Source: Demequina salsinemoris
GTDB lineage: Bacteria; Actinomycetota; Actinomycetes; Actinomycetales; Demequinaceae
Assembly: GCF_000974805.1 (NCBI RefSeq)
Contig: NZ_BBQZ01000002.1
Span: forward strand, 437,510-501,509
Direction: 5' to 3'
DNA: 64,000 nucleotides
Position 1 is the stretch's first letter. The number at the start of each line of letters is the position of its first letter. The position numbers and the translations under genes were made by a program. Positions 23,007-32,145 of this stretch are shown here, one piece after another. The notes below the pieces were generated by a model. That model searched no databases. It saw nothing but the letters and a program-made list of their open reading frames with translations, and was not told where the DNA came from.

Positions 23007-23071
23007 ACTGAGCAGGTTTGCGGGGCGAGTCCCCGCCGATCGACACCGAAGAGCAATGCAAGGAGCATGAC

Positions 23072-23338
23072 GTGGCTGGAACCGTCGCAGACCCCCAGGG
23101 CATCACCAACCCGCCGATCGACGAGCTGCTCGAGAAGGTGGACTCCAAGTACGCGCTGGTGATCTACAGCTCCAAGCGCGCCCGCCAGATCAACTCGTAC
23201 TACGAGGTCCTCGGCGAGGGCCACTTCGACAACGTGGGCCCGCTCGTCGAGGCCGACCAGACCGACAAGCCCCTGTCGGTCGCGCTGCGCGAGATCAACG
23301 CCGGCGACCTGCTGGAGCTCGGCGACTCCGCCGAGTAG
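23072..23338 (+). CDS. rpoZ: DNA-directed RNA polymerase omega subunit
   Basis: Omega stabilises the beta-prime subunit during RNA polymerase assembly. The 88-residue protein contains [20 protein letters not shown] and [11 protein letters not shown], the conserved omega core, and [15 protein letters not shown]. It starts at GTG 23072, 6 nt after AAGGAG; longer starts in this frame lack a ribosome site. The gmk-rpoZ-coaBC order is conserved. Confidence 0.95.
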   Translation: MAGTVADPQGITNPPIDELLEKVDSKYALVIYSSKRARQINSYYEVLGEGHFDNVGPLVEADQTDKPLSVALREINAGDLLELGDSAE

Positions 23339-23354
23339 CAAGCACCCGCTCAGC

Positions 23355-24647
23355 ATGCGCGTCCTGCTGGGCGTGACCGGCGGCATCGCCGCATACAAGG
23401 TCGCCCTCGTGCTGAGGCGCCTGACCGAGGACGGGCACGCGGTGCGGGTGATCCCCACCGCGGCCTCCCTCAACTTCGTCGGGCGCTCCACGTGGGAGGC
23501 GCTCTCGGGCGCCTCCGCGCCCACCGAGACGTTCGAGGACGTCCCCTCGGTCCAGCACGTGCGGCTGGGTCAGCGGGCCGACATCGTCCTCGTGGCACCC
23601 GCGACGGCCGACTTCCTCGCCTCGATGGCCAGGGGAGAGGCGCGCGACCTGCTCGGCAACGCGCTGCTCGCGACGTCGGCGCCGGTGGTCGTCGCCCCCG
23701 CGATGCACACCGAGATGTGGCTCAATGCCGCGACGCAGGCCAACGTCACGACCCTGCGCGAGCGGGGCGTGCACGTGATCGAGCCTGCCGTTGGGCGCCT
23801 CACAGGCGCCGACTCCGGCCCCGGTCGCCTTCCCGACCCCGAGGACATCGTCTCCGGGCTGTACGCCGTCGCCAAGGCGACGGGCGTGGTTCCCCGGGAC
23901 GATGCCGCATCGTCCATTCCTGGAACGGCACCTTTGTCGACGGCCAGGGACGATGAGGGACAGGACGATGCGGGATGGGGCGACCTCGAGGGCGTCCGCC
24001 TGGTCGTGAGCGCGGGCGGGACCCGCGAGCCGCTCGACGCGGTGCGCTTCCTGGGCAACCGCTCGTCCGGACACCAGGGCTTCGCGATCGCCGAGGCCGC
24101 ACGTGAGCGCGGCGCTGACGTCACCGTGGTCGCCGCGCACGTCGCGCTGCCGCTGGGCGAGGGGATCCGGCGCGTCGAGGTGTCCTCGACCGCCGACCTC
24201 GGCGCGGCGATGCGCGAGGAGGCCGAACGCGCCGACGTCGTCGTCATGGCCGCCGCGGTCGCCGACTTCCGCCCGCGCGAGGTGGCCGACCACAAGATCA
24301 AGAAGTCCGGCGACGGCGTCCTCGCGCTCGAGCTCGTGCCGACGGAGGACGTCCTTGCCGGCCTGGTCCAGGGGCGGCGCGACGGTCAGGTCATCGTCGG
24401 ATTCGCCGCCGAGACCGGGGACGCGGGAGCGTCGGTCGCCGAGCACGGCGCGGCCAAGGCCAGGCGCAAGGGCGCCGACCTCATGTGCGTCAACGAGGTG
24501 GGCGAGGCGAAGGGCTTCGGCGACCGCCCGAACGCCGTGGTCATGCTGGACTCGGACGGCCACGTGGTCGGCGAGGCGGCGGGCACCAAGCTCGCGGTCG
24601 CGCACGGCGTGCTGGACCAGGTCGCGAGGCTCCTGCACCAGGTGTGA
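23355..24647 (+). CDS. coaBC: bifunctional phosphopantothenoylcysteine synthetase/decarboxylase
   Basis: CoaBC makes 4'-phosphopantetheine for coenzyme A. Of 430 residues, 1-180 form the FMN-dependent CoaC decarboxylase ([37 protein letters not shown]) and about 210-430 the CTP-dependent CoaB synthetase ([29 protein letters not shown]-like DHKIKKSG). The inter-domain linker at about 185-210 is unusually acidic and carries copies of the dispersed GGGACGATGC-type motif. It follows rpoZ by 16 bp. Confidence 0.95.
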   Translation: MRVLLGVTGGIAAYKVALVLRRLTEDGHAVRVIPTAASLNFVGRSTWEALSGASAPTETFEDVPSVQHVRLGQRADIVLVAPATADFLASMARGEARDLLGNALLATSAPVVVAPAMHTEMWLNAATQANVTTLRERGVHVIEPAVGRLTGADSGPGRLPDPEDIVSGLYAVAKATGVVPRDDAASSIPGTAPLSTARDDEGQDDAGWGDLEGVRLVVSAGGTREPLDAVRFLGNRSSGHQGFAIAEAARERGADVTVVAAHVALPLGEGIRRVEVSSTADLGAAMREEAERADVVVMAAAVADFRPREVADHKIKKSGDGVLALELVPTEDVLAGLVQGRRDGQVIVGFAAETGDAGASVAEHGAAKARRKGADLMCVNEVGEAKGFGDRPNAVVMLDSDGHVVGEAAGTKLAVAHGVLDQVARLLHQV

Positions 24648-24670
24648 TGCTAGTCGCTCGGGCTCCGCGT

Positions 24671-24693
24671 TTGTCAGGGGCCCGCCGTACGAT
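24671..24693 (+). promoter_or_regulatory. metK promoter: PafBC-type candidate, leaderless
   Basis: TTGTCAGGG at 24671-24679, then exactly 8 nt, then TACGAT at 24688-24693. The described RecA-independent damage promoter bound by PafBC is TTGTCRGTG-N8-TAnnnT, so only one base of the first block differs. The -10 ends 7 nt before the metK ATG, so the transcript is probably leaderless. pafB and pafC are in this window. Confidence 0.45.
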
Positions 24694-24700
24694 GGGCGGC

Positions 24701-25867
24701 ATGAGCGACCTTCGACTGTTCACCTCCGAGTCCGTCACCGAGGGCCACCCCGACAAGGTGTGCGACCAGGTCTCCGACGCGATCCTCGACGAGATGCTGC
24801 GCCAGGATCCCGCCTCGCGTGTCGCGGTCGAGACCATGGTGACCACGGGCCTCGTCCACGTGGCCGGCGAGGTCACGACCGAGGCCTACGTGGACATCCC
24901 CGGCACGATCCGCAAGGTCGTCAACGAGATCGGCTACACGTCCTCGAAGATCGGCTTCGACGGAGACTCGTGCGGCGTCTCGGTCTCGATCGGCGAGCAG
25001 AGCCCCGACATCTGGCTGGGCGTGGGCCACGCGACGGACGTCGCGGGCGACGACCTCGGCGCCGGCGACCAGGGCCTCATGTTCGGCTACGCGTGCACCG
25101 ACACGGCCTCGCTCATGCCGCTTCCCATCGCGATGGCGCACCGGCTCACCGCTCGTCTCGCCGAGGTGCGGCGCACGGGCGAGGTCGAGGGGCTGCGCCC
25201 CGACGGCAAGGCGCAGGTGACGATCGGCTACGAGGGCGACGTCGCCCGCACCGTCGACACGGTCGTCCTGTCGAGCCAGCACACCGAGGGCATGGACATG
25301 CTCTCGCTGCGCGGAGCGCTCGAGGAGGCCGTGATCGCGCCTGTGCTCGCCGAGTTCGCGCTCGACGCCGCCGGCCACCGCAGCCTCATCAACCCCACGG
25401 GCAAGTTCGAGATCGGCGGCCCCAAGGGCGACGCCGGGCTCACCGGGCGCAAGATCATCGTCGACACCTACGGCGGCATGGCCCGCCACGGCGGCGGTGC
25501 CTTCTCGGGCAAGGATCCGTCGAAGGTGGACCGCTCGGCCGCCTACGCGATGCGCTGGGTCGCGAAGAACGTCGTGGCCGCAGGCCTCGCGGACCGGTGC
25601 GAGGTTCAGGTCGCCTATGCGATCGGCACCGCGCACCCCGTCGGCCTCTACGTCGAGACCTTCGGCACCGCGCAGGTCGCGCCCGAGCGCATCGTCCATG
25701 CCGTCAAGGAGGTGTTCGACCTGCGCCCCGCAGCGATCATCGACGCGCTCGACCTGCGCCGCCCCATCTACCGTCAGACGGCCGCCTACGGCCACTTCGG
25801 CCGCGAGCTGCCCGACTTCACGTGGGAGCGGACCGACCGGGTCGACGCGCTCAAGTCCGCGGTCTGA
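24701..25867 (+). CDS. metK: S-adenosylmethionine synthetase
   Basis: MetK makes S-adenosylmethionine from methionine and ATP. The 388-residue protein has [17 protein letters not shown] at the N-terminus (methionine and Mg binding), [12 protein letters not shown], and the phosphate loop [16 protein letters not shown]. The start at ATG 24701 gives the usual [12 protein letters not shown]. The 53 bp gap to coaBC is too short for a SAM riboswitch. The priA start lies 8 bp after the stop, so they are probably cotranscribed. Confidence 0.97.
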   Translation: MSDLRLFTSESVTEGHPDKVCDQVSDAILDEMLRQDPASRVAVETMVTTGLVHVAGEVTTEAYVDIPGTIRKVVNEIGYTSSKIGFDGDSCGVSVSIGEQSPDIWLGVGHATDVAGDDLGAGDQGLMFGYACTDTASLMPLPIAMAHRLTARLAEVRRTGEVEGLRPDGKAQVTIGYEGDVARTVDTVVLSSQHTEGMDMLSLRGALEEAVIAPVLAEFALDAAGHRSLINPTGKFEIGGPKGDAGLTGRKIIVDTYGGMARHGGGAFSGKDPSKVDRSAAYAMRWVAKNVVAAGLADRCEVQVAYAIGTAHPVGLYVETFGTAQVAPERIVHAVKEVFDLRPAAIIDALDLRRPIYRQTAAYGHFGRELPDFTWERTDRVDALKSAV

Positions 25868-25875
25868 CCCCCGCC

Positions 25876-27930
25876 GTGGGGGAGGACACCACCGGAGGGA
25901 AGCAGCCGGACCTGCTCGCAGGGCTCATGCCGGCCGCGCGGATCGCGCGCATCGTCATCGACTCGCCGCTGCCGCACCTCGACGCACCCTTCGACTACCT
26001 CATCCCGGACAAGCTCGCGAGGGTGGAGGTCGGATTCCGCGTGAGGGTGCCGTTCGCGGGCAGGCTCGTGAGCGGCGTCGTCATGGAGATCGTCGGTGAG
26101 AGCGACTTCGCGGGCAAGCTGCTCTCCGTCAGCACGGCGGCGTACGCGCCGTCGTACACGCCCGCGTCGCTGCGGCTCGCCGAGACGCTCGCCCGCCGCG
26201 CGTGCGGCTCCACCTGGGACGTGCTGCGCCTCATGGCGCCGCCACGCGTCGCCGCGGTAGAGAAGCGCGAGCCCGACACCGAGGTGGACCTCGCACGCCT
26301 GCGTGCCGCCGCGCGCGAGCTCGGCCGCGCGACCGTGGACGACACGAGCGGGGACGCTGACACCAGGGACGCTGACACCAGGGACGCTGACACCAGGGAC
26401 GCTGTGACCAGGGACGATGCTCCCGCCAGGCCGCGTCGCATCGTCCGGCAGTGCCTTCCCGACCCCGAGGCGCCGGGCGGCGTGCCGGCCCGCGAGCTCG
26501 CGGGCGACGCGGTCGCGGCGGCGGCCGCGGGGCGCGGCAGCGCGATCGTCGTGCTCCCGGACGCGCGCGCGGTCGCGGCCGTCGTCGGAGCATTGCGCGC
26601 GGCTGGGCTCGAGCGCTGGACACGCCAGGGCGGCGGGGACTTCACCGTCCTCGACGCGGACGACGGCCCCACCGTGCGCTACGGCCAGTACCTCGCGGCC
26701 CTCAGGGGGGAGGTCGCGCTCGTCATCGGCACGCGCCCGGTCGCGATGCAGCCCGTCCCCGCGCTCGCGCACCTGACGGTCTGGGACGACGCACACACCG
26801 CCTACGAGGATCCGCACGCCCCCTACCTCCACGCGCGCACGGTCGCCAACGTGCGCGCCGAGTCCTTGGGTTGCGACCTGCTCGTCGCGGGCTACGTCCC
26901 TTCCATCGAGGCGATCGCGCTCACCGAGCACGGGTGGGCCACGCTTGAGAGCCCCGACACCGAGGCGCTCCGCTCGGGCACCCCGACGATCGACCTGTGG
27001 GACGACTCCCGTCGCGCCCAGGAGGGACCCGCAGGACGCCATTGGATGCCGCCCGGCGTGTGGCGACGCGTGGTCGCGGCGCTCGAGTCGGGACCGGTCG
27101 CGGTCGTCGTGCCGCGCGCCGGCTACGTCCAAGCGACCGCGTGCGCGAGATGTGACACCTGGGCCGAGTGCCGCGACTGCGGCGGCTCCCTCAGCCTGCC
27201 AGCGCCCGGCGGCGATCCCGTGTGCACGGCGTGCGGACGCACCCAGGCGGACTGGCACTGCCCCGAGTGCAATGGCCCGCGGCTCGCGCAGCGACGGCAG
27301 GGCGTCGCTCGGGTGGCGGAGCAGCTGCGGGCGATGGCGGGCGGCGTGGCCGTGACGGTCTCCTCTGCGGCCGAGGGCATCGTCGCCGACGGCGCGGTCG
27401 GCGACGGGATCGTCGTCGCGGTGCCGGGCGCGATCCCCGCCGTCGCGGTCGGGTACGCGCACGTGGTCGTGGTCGACGCCGCCGTGATGGCGACAGGGCT
27501 CGGCGGCGAGGTCACCGCGCTGCGGCACTGGCTCGTCGCCGCCGCGCACGCGCGCGCCCGCACCGAGGGCGGAGGCGTCTCGATCATCGGCGAGCTGCCC
27601 CCTCTGACGGTGCGAGCGCTGCGCAGCTGGCGCGCGGCGGAGGCCGTGCGCGAGGCCTACGACGAGCGCGTCGAGCTCGGCCTCCCGCCCGTGACGCGGC
27701 ACCTCCGCATCGAAGGGCCTGAGCAGGCGGTGCGCGACGCCGTGCGCGCGTGCGACGCGGAGACCCTCGGCGCTGTCGTGGCCCCCGACCCGCACGGGAC
27801 GTCGCTGCTCCTGACGCGCGGCGCCGCGCAGGCGTGCGTCGACGCGCTGCGCGACGTGCTGCGCGCGCAGTCCAAGGCCGGCGGCGACGCCCTCCGCGTG
27901 CGCGTGGACGGGCCCCTGCGACTGCTCTGA
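25876..27930 (+). CDS. priA: PriA-like primosomal protein lacking helicase motifs
   Basis: PriA restarts stalled replication forks. This protein of up to 684 residues keeps the 3'-end-binding N-domain (SPLPHLDAPFDYLIP) and eight Cys for two zincs (CARCDTWAECRDCGG, CTACGRTQADWHCPECNG). Walker A is missing, and WDDAH stands where DEEH is expected, as known for actinobacterial PriA, so it is probably not a helicase. A disordered acidic linker at about residues 155-180 is encoded by 15 bp tandem repeats. GTG 25876 is one possible start; ATG 25927 is the alternative, and neither has a well-placed Shine-Dalgarno. Confidence 0.85.
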   Translation: MGEDTTGGKQPDLLAGLMPAARIARIVIDSPLPHLDAPFDYLIPDKLARVEVGFRVRVPFAGRLVSGVVMEIVGESDFAGKLLSVSTAAYAPSYTPASLRLAETLARRACGSTWDVLRLMAPPRVAAVEKREPDTEVDLARLRAAARELGRATVDDTSGDADTRDADTRDADTRDAVTRDDAPARPRRIVRQCLPDPEAPGGVPARELAGDAVAAAAAGRGSAIVVLPDARAVAAVVGALRAAGLERWTRQGGGDFTVLDADDGPTVRYGQYLAALRGEVALVIGTRPVAMQPVPALAHLTVWDDAHTAYEDPHAPYLHARTVANVRAESLGCDLLVAGYVPSIEAIALTEHGWATLESPDTEALRSGTPTIDLWDDSRRAQEGPAGRHWMPPGVWRRVVAALESGPVAVVVPRAGYVQATACARCDTWAECRDCGGSLSLPAPGGDPVCTACGRTQADWHCPECNGPRLAQRRQGVARVAEQLRAMAGGVAVTVSSAAEGIVADGAVGDGIVVAVPGAIPAVAVGYAHVVVVDAAVMATGLGGEVTALRHWLVAAAHARARTEGGGVSIIGELPPLTVRALRSWRAAEAVREAYDERVELGLPPVTRHLRIEGPEQAVRDAVRACDAETLGAVVAPDPHGTSLLLTRGAAQACVDALRDVLRAQSKAGGDALRVRVDGPLRLL
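26351..26420 (+). repeat. in-frame 15 bp tandem repeat inside priA
   Basis: The unit GGGACGCTGACACCA occurs three times exactly (26351-26395), a fourth time with changes (26396-26410), and ends in GGGACGATGC at 26411. It encodes repeats of Asp-Ala-Asp-Thr-Arg. Length in multiples of 3 keeps the frame. Confidence 0.95.
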
Positions 27931-27946
27931 GGCCTCCGCGCGCACC

Positions 27947-27952
27947 TACGAT
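27947..27952 (+). promoter_or_regulatory. -10 element of fmt, probable leaderless transcript
   Basis: TACGAT ends 6 nt before the fmt ATG; no Shine-Dalgarno is present in the 28 bp after priA. Confidence 0.45.
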
Positions 27953-27958
27953 GGGCCC

Positions 27959-28894
27959 ATGCGCCTGATCTTCGCCGGCACCCCCGAGGTCGCCGTTCCC
28001 AGCCTGGAGGCGCTGCTCGCCTCCGACCATGAGGTGGTCGCGGTCGTGACCCAGCCCGACGCTCGAGGACGACGGGGACGCACGCTGCACCCGTCCCCCG
28101 TGAAGGAGTTCGCGCTCGCGCAGGGCCTCGAGGTGCTGACCCCGCTCAAGGCCTCGGATCCCGAGTTCGTGGAGCAGGTGCGTGGCCTGAACGTGGACGC
28201 GGGCGCCGTCGTCGCCTACGGGCAGATCCTTCGCCCCGCGATGCTCGCCGCGACTCGCCTCGGCTGGGTCAACCTGCACTTCTCGGTGCTACCGGCCTGG
28301 CGTGGCGCGGCGCCCGTCCAGCGCTCGCTCATGGCGGGGGACGACCTCACGGGCGCGACGACCTTCCTGCTCGACAAGGGCATGGACACGGGCCCCGTGC
28401 TCGGCGTCCTGACCGAGCGCATCCGGCCCACGGACACCGCGGGCGACCTCCTGGAGCGCCTCGCGCAGGCCGGCGCGCCGCTGCTCGCGCAGACGATGTC
28501 CGGGCTCGAAGCGGGGGCGCTGATCCCCGAGCCGCAGAGCGCGGACGACGTCTCCCACGCGCCCAAGCTCACGCGCGAGGACGCCTACGTGCGCTGGGAG
28601 CGCCCGGCACACGTCGTGGACCGTCAGGTGCGCGGCTGCACCCCGGCGCCCGGCGCCTGGACGACGCTTCCCGACGGGCAGGTGGCCAAGCTCGGCCCGG
28701 TCTCGCCGCGCCTCGACGAGCCCGCGACCGTTCCCGGTCAGCTGCGCGAGGCGGACGGCGAGGTCCTCGTGGGCACCGGCACGCATCCCGTTGCGCTGTC
28801 GTGGATCGCGCCGGCGGGCCGCAAGCAGATGAGCGCGCGTGACTGGTGGCGAGGCGCACGCCTGCCCGAGTCCGCCGCGCTGGGTGAGGCATGA
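27959..28894 (+). CDS. fmt: methionyl-tRNA formyltransferase
   Basis: Fmt formylates the initiator methionyl-tRNA using 10-formyl-tetrahydrofolate. The 311-residue protein begins MRLIFAGTPEVAVPSLEALL and has the catalytic motif NLHFSVLPAWRGAAPVQ (Asn-His) with the Asp in MDTGPVL, followed by the C-terminal tRNA-binding OB domain from about residue 205. The neighbouring def gene, often adjacent, is not present. It overlaps rsmB by 4 bp. Confidence 0.96.
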   Translation: MRLIFAGTPEVAVPSLEALLASDHEVVAVVTQPDARGRRGRTLHPSPVKEFALAQGLEVLTPLKASDPEFVEQVRGLNVDAGAVVAYGQILRPAMLAATRLGWVNLHFSVLPAWRGAAPVQRSLMAGDDLTGATTFLLDKGMDTGPVLGVLTERIRPTDTAGDLLERLAQAGAPLLAQTMSGLEAGALIPEPQSADDVSHAPKLTREDAYVRWERPAHVVDRQVRGCTPAPGAWTTLPDGQVAKLGPVSPRLDEPATVPGQLREADGEVLVGTGTHPVALSWIAPAGRKQMSARDWWRGARLPESAALGEA

Positions 28895-30375
28895 CCGGCG
28901 CGGGAGGGCGGCGCCGGGACGACGCGCGTCGGGGCGGACCCCGCCGTTCGGGCGACCACCCGGGTGGCTACCGCCAGAGTGACGCTCGGGCGACGGGCGG
29001 TGGCCAGCGCGGGCCGCGCCAGGATCCCGCCCGCAGCGCGGCGCTCGACTGCCTCGAGGCGGTGGACGCGGACGGCGGCTACGCGAACCTCGTGATGCCG
29101 CGCATCCTCGCCGACCACCGGTTGGACGGGCGCGACGCCGCATTCGCCACCGAGCTCGCGTACGGCGCGCTGCGCATGCACGGCTTCTACGACGCCGTGA
29201 TCGCGTACGCGGCGAACCGCCCGGTCGCGAGAATCGACCCGGCGGCGCGCCGCGTGCTGTGGCTCGGCGCCCATCAGATCCTGGGGATGCGGGTCGCCGA
29301 TCACGCCGCGGTCGGCGAGACGGTGTCGCTCGCGCGACGACGCCTGGGAGTGGGACCGTCCAAGTTCGTCAACGCGATCCTGCGCCGCGTCTCGGAGGCC
29401 TCGCTCGAGGCCTGGGAGGCGCGCGTCGCCCCCGGTCAGTCGAGGGACGCGGTCGCGCTGCGCCATTCGCACCCGGCGTGGGTGGCGTCCGAGCTCGCGT
29501 CCGCGCTCGAGGCCGACGGCCGTGTCGCCGAGCTCCCGCAGCTGCTCGCCGCCGACAACGCGCCCGCACGCGTCGCGCTCGTCGCCCGCCCCGGCCTGGC
29601 CGACGCATCGTCCCTGGTGGAAGAGGTTCCCGGCGCCGCCGCGGGCGCCTACGCCCCGACCGCGGTCGTGCTCGCCGGCGGCGGGGACCCCGGCACGATC
29701 GCCGCCGTCCGCGAGCGCCGCGCCGCGGTCCAGGACGAGGGCAGCCAGGTGGTCGCGAGCGCTCTCGTCTCCGCACGCCCCGTGCAGGCGGGCGAGCGAT
29801 GGCTCGACCTGTGCGCGGGACCGGGCGGGAAGGCGGCCCTGCTCGGCGCCCACGCGGCGCTCGGCGGCGCGACCCTCGACGCGCTCGAGCTGCACCCGCA
29901 TCGGGCGCGACTCGTCGAGGACTCGGTCAAGGCGATCCCCGCGGGCGTCGTCACCGTGGCCGTGGGCGACGGAACCTCGTGGGGTGAGGACGGCGCCTAC
30001 GATCGCGTGCTGCTCGACGCGCCCTGCACCGGGCTCGGCGCGCTGCGCCGTCGGCCCGAGGCGCGGTGGCGCAAGGAGCCGCAGGACGTCTCGGACCTCC
30101 AGGAGACGCAGGAGCGGCTGCTCGCTCACGCGCTCACGCTCGTGAAGCCCGGCGGGCTCGTCGCCTACATCACGTGCTCCCCGCTGCTCGCGGAGACGCG
30201 CGACGTCGTCGCCTCGGCCGCCGGAGCGAGGGTCCTCGACGCGCGCGAGGCCGTCGCGAGCGCCACCGGCACCGAGCCCGCCGACTGGGGGCGCGGACCC
30301 CACGTGCAGCTCTGGACTCACGTCCATGGCACCGACAGCATGTTCCTCGCGCTGCTCGAGCGGACGGCGTCGTGA
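28891..30375 (+). CDS. rsmB: 16S rRNA (cytosine-967-C5) methyltransferase
   Basis: RsmB methylates C967 of 16S rRNA. The 494-residue protein has an Arg/Gly-rich disordered N-terminus (residues 1-45), a NusB-like RNA-binding domain (about 46-170) and a SAM methyltransferase domain with LDLCAGPGGKAALLG, the catalytic Cys in DAPCTGLGALRRRPEARW, and the second Cys in YITCSPLLAET. The two-Cys pattern is typical of m5C RNA enzymes. It overlaps fmt by 4 bp. Confidence 0.93.
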   Translation: MTGAGGRRRDDARRGGPRRSGDHPGGYRQSDARATGGGQRGPRQDPARSAALDCLEAVDADGGYANLVMPRILADHRLDGRDAAFATELAYGALRMHGFYDAVIAYAANRPVARIDPAARRVLWLGAHQILGMRVADHAAVGETVSLARRRLGVGPSKFVNAILRRVSEASLEAWEARVAPGQSRDAVALRHSHPAWVASELASALEADGRVAELPQLLAADNAPARVALVARPGLADASSLVEEVPGAAAGAYAPTAVVLAGGGDPGTIAAVRERRAAVQDEGSQVVASALVSARPVQAGERWLDLCAGPGGKAALLGAHAALGGATLDALELHPHRARLVEDSVKAIPAGVVTVAVGDGTSWGEDGAYDRVLLDAPCTGLGALRRRPEARWRKEPQDVSDLQETQERLLAHALTLVKPGGLVAYITCSPLLAETRDVVASAAGARVLDAREAVASATGTEPADWGRGPHVQLWTHVHGTDSMFLALLERTAS

Positions 30376-30393
30376 CGCCGGTCGCGCGGGCAC

Positions 30394-30399
30394 TAGGCT
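30394..30399 (+). promoter_or_regulatory. possible -10 element of rpe
   Basis: TAGGCT lies 8 nt before the rpe ATG. AGGAG at 30401-30405 is also present, so this could be a short-leader or leaderless transcript. Confidence 0.3.
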
Positions 30400-30407
30400 C
30401 AGGAGCC

Positions 30408-31097
30408 ATGGCTATTCAGATCGCTCCTTCGATCCTGTCGGCCGACTTCGCCAATCTCGAGGCCGAGATCAACAGCGTCGCGAATGCCGACTGGGTCCAC
30501 GTCGACGTCATGGACGGCCACTTCGTGCCCAACATGACCCTCGGACTGCCCGTGCTGGAGAGGCTCGCCGAGGTCTCGCCGCTGCCCGTCGACGCGCATC
30601 TCATGATCGAGAACCCGGACCACTGGGCGCCGCGCTACGCGGAGGCGGGAGCCACGTCGGTCACGTTCCACCTCGAGGCCGCGACCGATCCGGTGCGCAT
30701 CGCGCGCGACCTGCGCGCGCTCGGCGCGCGCTCCTCGGTCGCGATCAAGCCCGGAACGCCGGTCGATCACGTCATCGACGTGCTCGTCGAGTTCGACATG
30801 GTGCTCGTGATGACGGTCGAGCCCGGCTTCGGCGGCCAGTCCTTCATGCACCACACCATGCCGAAGGTCACCGCGCTGCGCGAGGCCGCCACCGCGGCGG
30901 GTCACCCGCTGCGCATCGAGGTCGACGGGGGCGTCACCCGCGAGACGGCGCCGATCGTCGCCGAGGCCGGCGCCGACATGCTGGTCGCGGGCTCCGCGAT
31001 CTTCGGCGCCGCGGACCGCGCCGGGGAGGTCGAGTCGCTGCGTCGGATCGCGCAGGAGGCCGCTTCCCGCGCGAGCCTGGTAGACCGGATCCCGTAG
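30408..31097 (+). CDS. rpe: ribulose-phosphate 3-epimerase
   Basis: Rpe interconverts ribulose-5-phosphate and xylulose-5-phosphate. The 229-residue TIM barrel has IAPSILSADFANL, WVHVDVMDGHFVPNMTLG (metal-binding His/Asp), HLMIENPDHW, MTVEPGFGGQSF and EVDGGVTRETAP. It precedes ribD by about 10 bp; its product pool of ribulose-5-phosphate is the substrate for RibB, which fits the riboflavin genes that follow. Confidence 0.96.
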   Translation: MAIQIAPSILSADFANLEAEINSVANADWVHVDVMDGHFVPNMTLGLPVLERLAEVSPLPVDAHLMIENPDHWAPRYAEAGATSVTFHLEAATDPVRIARDLRALGARSSVAIKPGTPVDHVIDVLVEFDMVLVMTVEPGFGGQSFMHHTMPKVTALREAATAAGHPLRIEVDGGVTRETAPIVAEAGADMLVAGSAIFGAADRAGEVESLRRIAQEAASRASLVDRIP

Positions 31098-31155
31098 GAG
31101 GTCTCCGATCATCGACGAGCTGAGCCCGGACGCGCGCCTCGACGCTGAGGCGGCG

Positions 31156-32145
31156 ATGAACCGCGCCGTTCTCCTCGCCGCTCAGGGACCCCTGTGGGGA
31201 CCCAACCCGCGCGTGGGATGCGTGATCACCGACCGCGATGGCCGCGTGCTCTCCGAGGGTTGGCACCGGGGCGCGGGCACGCCGCACGCCGAGGCCGACG
31301 CTCTCGCCAGGGCCGCAGCCGCGGGCGAGGACGTCGCCGGCGCGGTCGCCTACGTGACCCTCGAGCCGTGCACCCACACGGGTCGCACCGGTCCCTGCGC
31401 CGACGCGCTGACCGTGGCGGGCGTGTCACGCGTGATCTACGGGGTCGAGGACCCCAACCCCCACGCCTCCGGCGGGGGAGACGTGCTGCGCGGCCGCGGC
31501 ATCGACGCCGAGTTCGTGCCGCACCCGGGAGCGCGCGAGCTCAACGCGCGCTGGCTGCGCGCCATGGAGCTCGGCCGCCCGTACGTGATCGCCAAGTGGG
31601 CGCAGACCCTCGACGGACGCACGGCGGCCGCCGACGGCACCAGCTTCTGGATCACGGGCGAGCAGGCCCGCGGTCACGCGCACCACACGCGCGCCGCCGC
31701 CGACGCGATCCTCGTCGGCACGGGCACGGTGCGCACCGACGACCCGGCCCTGAGCGCGCGGCCGCCAGGCATCCACTCGCCCCACCAGCCGCTGCGCGTC
31801 GTCATGGGCCTCGCCGACACCTCCGGCGCGAAGGTCTGGCGCGACGACAACGTCCTCGCGGCACGCACGCACGACCCTCGCGAGGTGCTCGACATGCTGT
31901 GGCGCAGGGACGTGCGCACGCTCATCGTCGAGGGCGGAGCGATCGTCACCTCCGCCTTCTTCCGCGAGGGCCTCATCGACGAGGTCCACGCGTACATCGC
32001 GCCGGCCCTGCTCGGTGCGGGGCCGACCGTGGTCGGCGACCTGGGAATCGGCACCATGACGGCGGCGTTGAGAGGGTCGGACGTGACCGCGACGCGCCTC
32101 GGCGCCGATACCCTGGTCACAGCAGTGTTCACGAAAGGACCTTGA
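31156..32145 (+). CDS. ribD: riboflavin biosynthesis deaminase/reductase
   Basis: RibD deaminates and reduces the pyrimidine intermediate of riboflavin synthesis. The N-terminal deaminase has the zinc motif HAEADAL and EPCTHTGRTGPC; the reductase begins near YVIAKWAQTLDGRTA and has LIVEGGAIVTSAFF. The coordinates use the first ATG, giving 329 residues. However AGGAGG lies at 31096-31101, 48 nt before that ATG and 6 nt before an in-frame ATC (31108), so the true start may be a non-AUG codon that adds 16 residues and restores a full first helix. It overlaps ribE by 1 bp. Confidence 0.92.
   Translation: MNRAVLLAAQGPLWGPNPRVGCVITDRDGRVLSEGWHRGAGTPHAEADALARAAAAGEDVAGAVAYVTLEPCTHTGRTGPCADALTVAGVSRVIYGVEDPNPHASGGGDVLRGRGIDAEFVPHPGARELNARWLRAMELGRPYVIAKWAQTLDGRTAAADGTSFWITGEQARGHAHHTRAAADAILVGTGTVRTDDPALSARPPGIHSPHQPLRVVMGLADTSGAKVWRDDNVLAARTHDPREVLDMLWRRDVRTLIVEGGAIVTSAFFREGLIDEVHAYIAPALLGAGPTVVGDLGIGTMTAALRGSDVTATRLGADTLVTAVFTKGP

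Noticed and set aside
24648-24700. SAM riboswitch before metK
   Set aside because: Only 53 bp separate coaBC and metK, and the -10 lies next to the start codon, so no leader RNA exists.
26227-26900. A frameshift or decay in priA because Walker motifs are absent
   Set aside because: The frame is intact and the zinc Cys are conserved. Loss of helicase motifs is normal for actinobacterial PriA.
31098-31155. FMN riboswitch before ribD
   Set aside because: The start region follows rpe by about 10 bp. The space is too short and no conserved elements are seen.
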